Source: Bacteroidales bacterium UBA5072 (GTDB taxonomy: Bacteria > Bacteroidota > Bacteroidia > Bacteroidales > UBA10428). From it: 14,784 bases of DNA. Below are positions 14,073-14,784 of the stretch, piece by piece; the stretch's first letter is position 1, and each line of letters opens with the position of its first letter. Under the pieces are notes generated by a model. That model worked only from the letters and a program-made list of their open reading frames with translations, searched no databases and was not told where the DNA came from. The stretch lies in assembly GCA_002415855.1 (NCBI GenBank), contig DIAS01000152.1, positions 1-14,784 of the forward strand, read 5' to 3'. Made by a program: the position numbers and the translations under genes.

Positions 14073-14784
14073 CAGGCAATCTGTTCGAGATAAAGTTGAA
14101 TGGTCTTTTCAAGCCCATAATATAGTGCGTCGGAGATGAGGGCATGACCAATGGACACTTCAAGCAGTCCCGGAACATGTTGCCTGAAATATTTAAGATT
14201 TTGGAGGTTCAGGTCATGCCCGGCATTCAATTCCAATCCCAGCTCGGCTGCTTTGCTGGCAGCCCTCTCATAGGGCCCGATTGCTTTTATGGGGTCAAAC
14301 GGGAATTTACTTGCATAGGGCTCTGTGTAAAGCTCGATCCGGTTGGTGCCGGTGGCCGCAGCCCGCTCGATCTGCTCCAGATCGGTTTCAATGAATAACG
14401 AAGTTCTTATACCGTTGCGCTGCAGCTCGGCGATGACATCCTTCAGGAATTTTTCGTATTTGATGACATTCCAGCCCTGGTTGGAGGTGATCACGTCGTG
14501 TGAATCGGGAACCAGGGTAGCCTGATGGGGTTTTACCTCCCTTACCAGATCCAGAAATCTTTGGGATGGGTACCCTTCAATGTTGAATTCTGTTGTAATG
14601 ACTGGCCGGATATCCCTGACATCCTGGTACCGGATATGCCGTTCATCGGGACGCGGATGCACCGTGATCCCCTGAGCTCCGAACTTCTGACAGTTAATGG
14701 CAGCCTCGGTCACGTTTGGGATGTTTCCACCCCGTGCATTCCTGATCGTAGCTATTTTGTTGATGTTAACACTTAACCTGGTCA
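14072..14784 (-). CDS. pdxJ: Pyridoxine 5'-phosphate synthase, missing first base of start codon at window edge
   Basis: PdxJ condenses 3-amino-2-oxopropyl phosphate with 1-deoxy-D-xylulose 5-phosphate to make pyridoxine 5'-phosphate, the last ring-forming step of DXP-dependent vitamin B6 synthesis. The frame runs to the right edge: TRLSVNINKIATIRNARGG precedes the internal GTG at 14713. The last two bases (TG on the minus strand) are probably the end of an ATG, giving 237 residues, the normal length. Key residues are His43 and His50 in HPRPDERHI, Glu66 in TTEFNIEG and His190 in LNAGHDLN. Other family stretches are TLVPDSHDVITSNQGW and IGHALISDAL. It overlaps the downstream hydrolase by one base. 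The first base of the start codon lies outside the window. Confidence 0.96.
   Translation of the reverse strand, partial: TRLSVNINKIATIRNARGGNIPNVTEAAINCQKFGAQGITVHPRPDERHIRYQDVRDIRPVITTEFNIEGYPSQRFLDLVREVKPHQATLVPDSHDVITSNQGWNVIKYEKFLKDVIAELQRNGIRTSLFIETDLEQIERAAATGTNRIELYTEPYASKFPFDPIKAIGPYERAASKAAELGLELNAGHDLNLQNLKYFRQHVPGLLEVSIGHALISDALYYGLEKTIQLYLEQIA

Noticed and set aside
14713..14784. Start of pdxJ at the internal GTG 14713
   Set aside because: The frame upstream reads RLSVNINKIATIRNARGG, the conserved PdxJ N-terminus, so the true start is at the window edge.
1..14784. A defence, mobile or otherwise novel multi-gene system
   Set aside because: All multi-gene units belong to known pathways (Nqr with ApbE, PdxJ with a hydrolase). 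No transposase, integrase, nuclease-toxin pair or reverse transcriptase was seen.

Overview
The window looks like chromosomal DNA from a member of the Bacteroidota, probably Bacteroidales/Marinilabiliales-like. The grounds are a type IX secretion (T9SS) Plug protein (DUF5103), a signal-peptide-bearing protein with tandem Ig-like repeats typical of T9SS cargo, a lipoprotein GH2 glycosidase, a complete nqrABCDEF operon, a PdxJ of Bacteroides-like sequence, and the near absence of Shine-Dalgarno sequences before otherwise clear genes. No rRNA, tRNA, CRISPR array, insertion sequence or phage gene was seen.

Left part (1-6105). Positions 1-997 (minus) hold the N-terminal 332 residues of a secreted repeat protein that runs off the left edge; it contains two complete and one just-started 87-residue repeat. 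An AT-rich stretch of 666 bases follows without a convincing gene. It holds one long degenerate-looking open frame and a perfect hairpin. Then come a YdeI/OmpD-associated protein (plus) and, overlapping its stop by 4 bases, a convergent GH2 beta-galactosidase-like lipoprotein (minus). The T9SS Plug protein (minus) lies upstream of the GH2 gene.

Centre (6106-13249). A 261-base divergent intergenic region with several inverted repeats and a plausible Bacteroidota-type promoter precedes a seven-gene plus-strand operon, nqrA-B-C-D-E-F-apbE, with gaps of 13-27 bases. The six Nqr subunits form the Na+-translocating NADH:quinone oxidoreductase. ApbE covalently attaches FMN to NqrB and NqrC, so the operon encodes both the pump and its maturation enzyme. 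The key cofactor residues are visible: SGAT in NqrB, SGGT in NqrC, paired membrane cysteines in NqrD and NqrE, and the 2Fe-2S cysteines plus FAD and NADH motifs in NqrF.

Right part (13250-14784). On the minus strand, pdxJ (pyridoxine 5'-phosphate synthase, missing only the first base of its probable start codon at the window edge) is followed by an alpha/beta hydrolase of the YbfF type. Their stop and start codons share one base (TGATG), so they are probably co-translated. The hydrolase converges on apbE with a 10-base gap.

Most of the window is well-understood housekeeping and envelope function. I did not find a convincing undescribed system. The most open questions are the repeat protein, the inverted repeats before nqrA, and the orphan open frame at 1210-1629.
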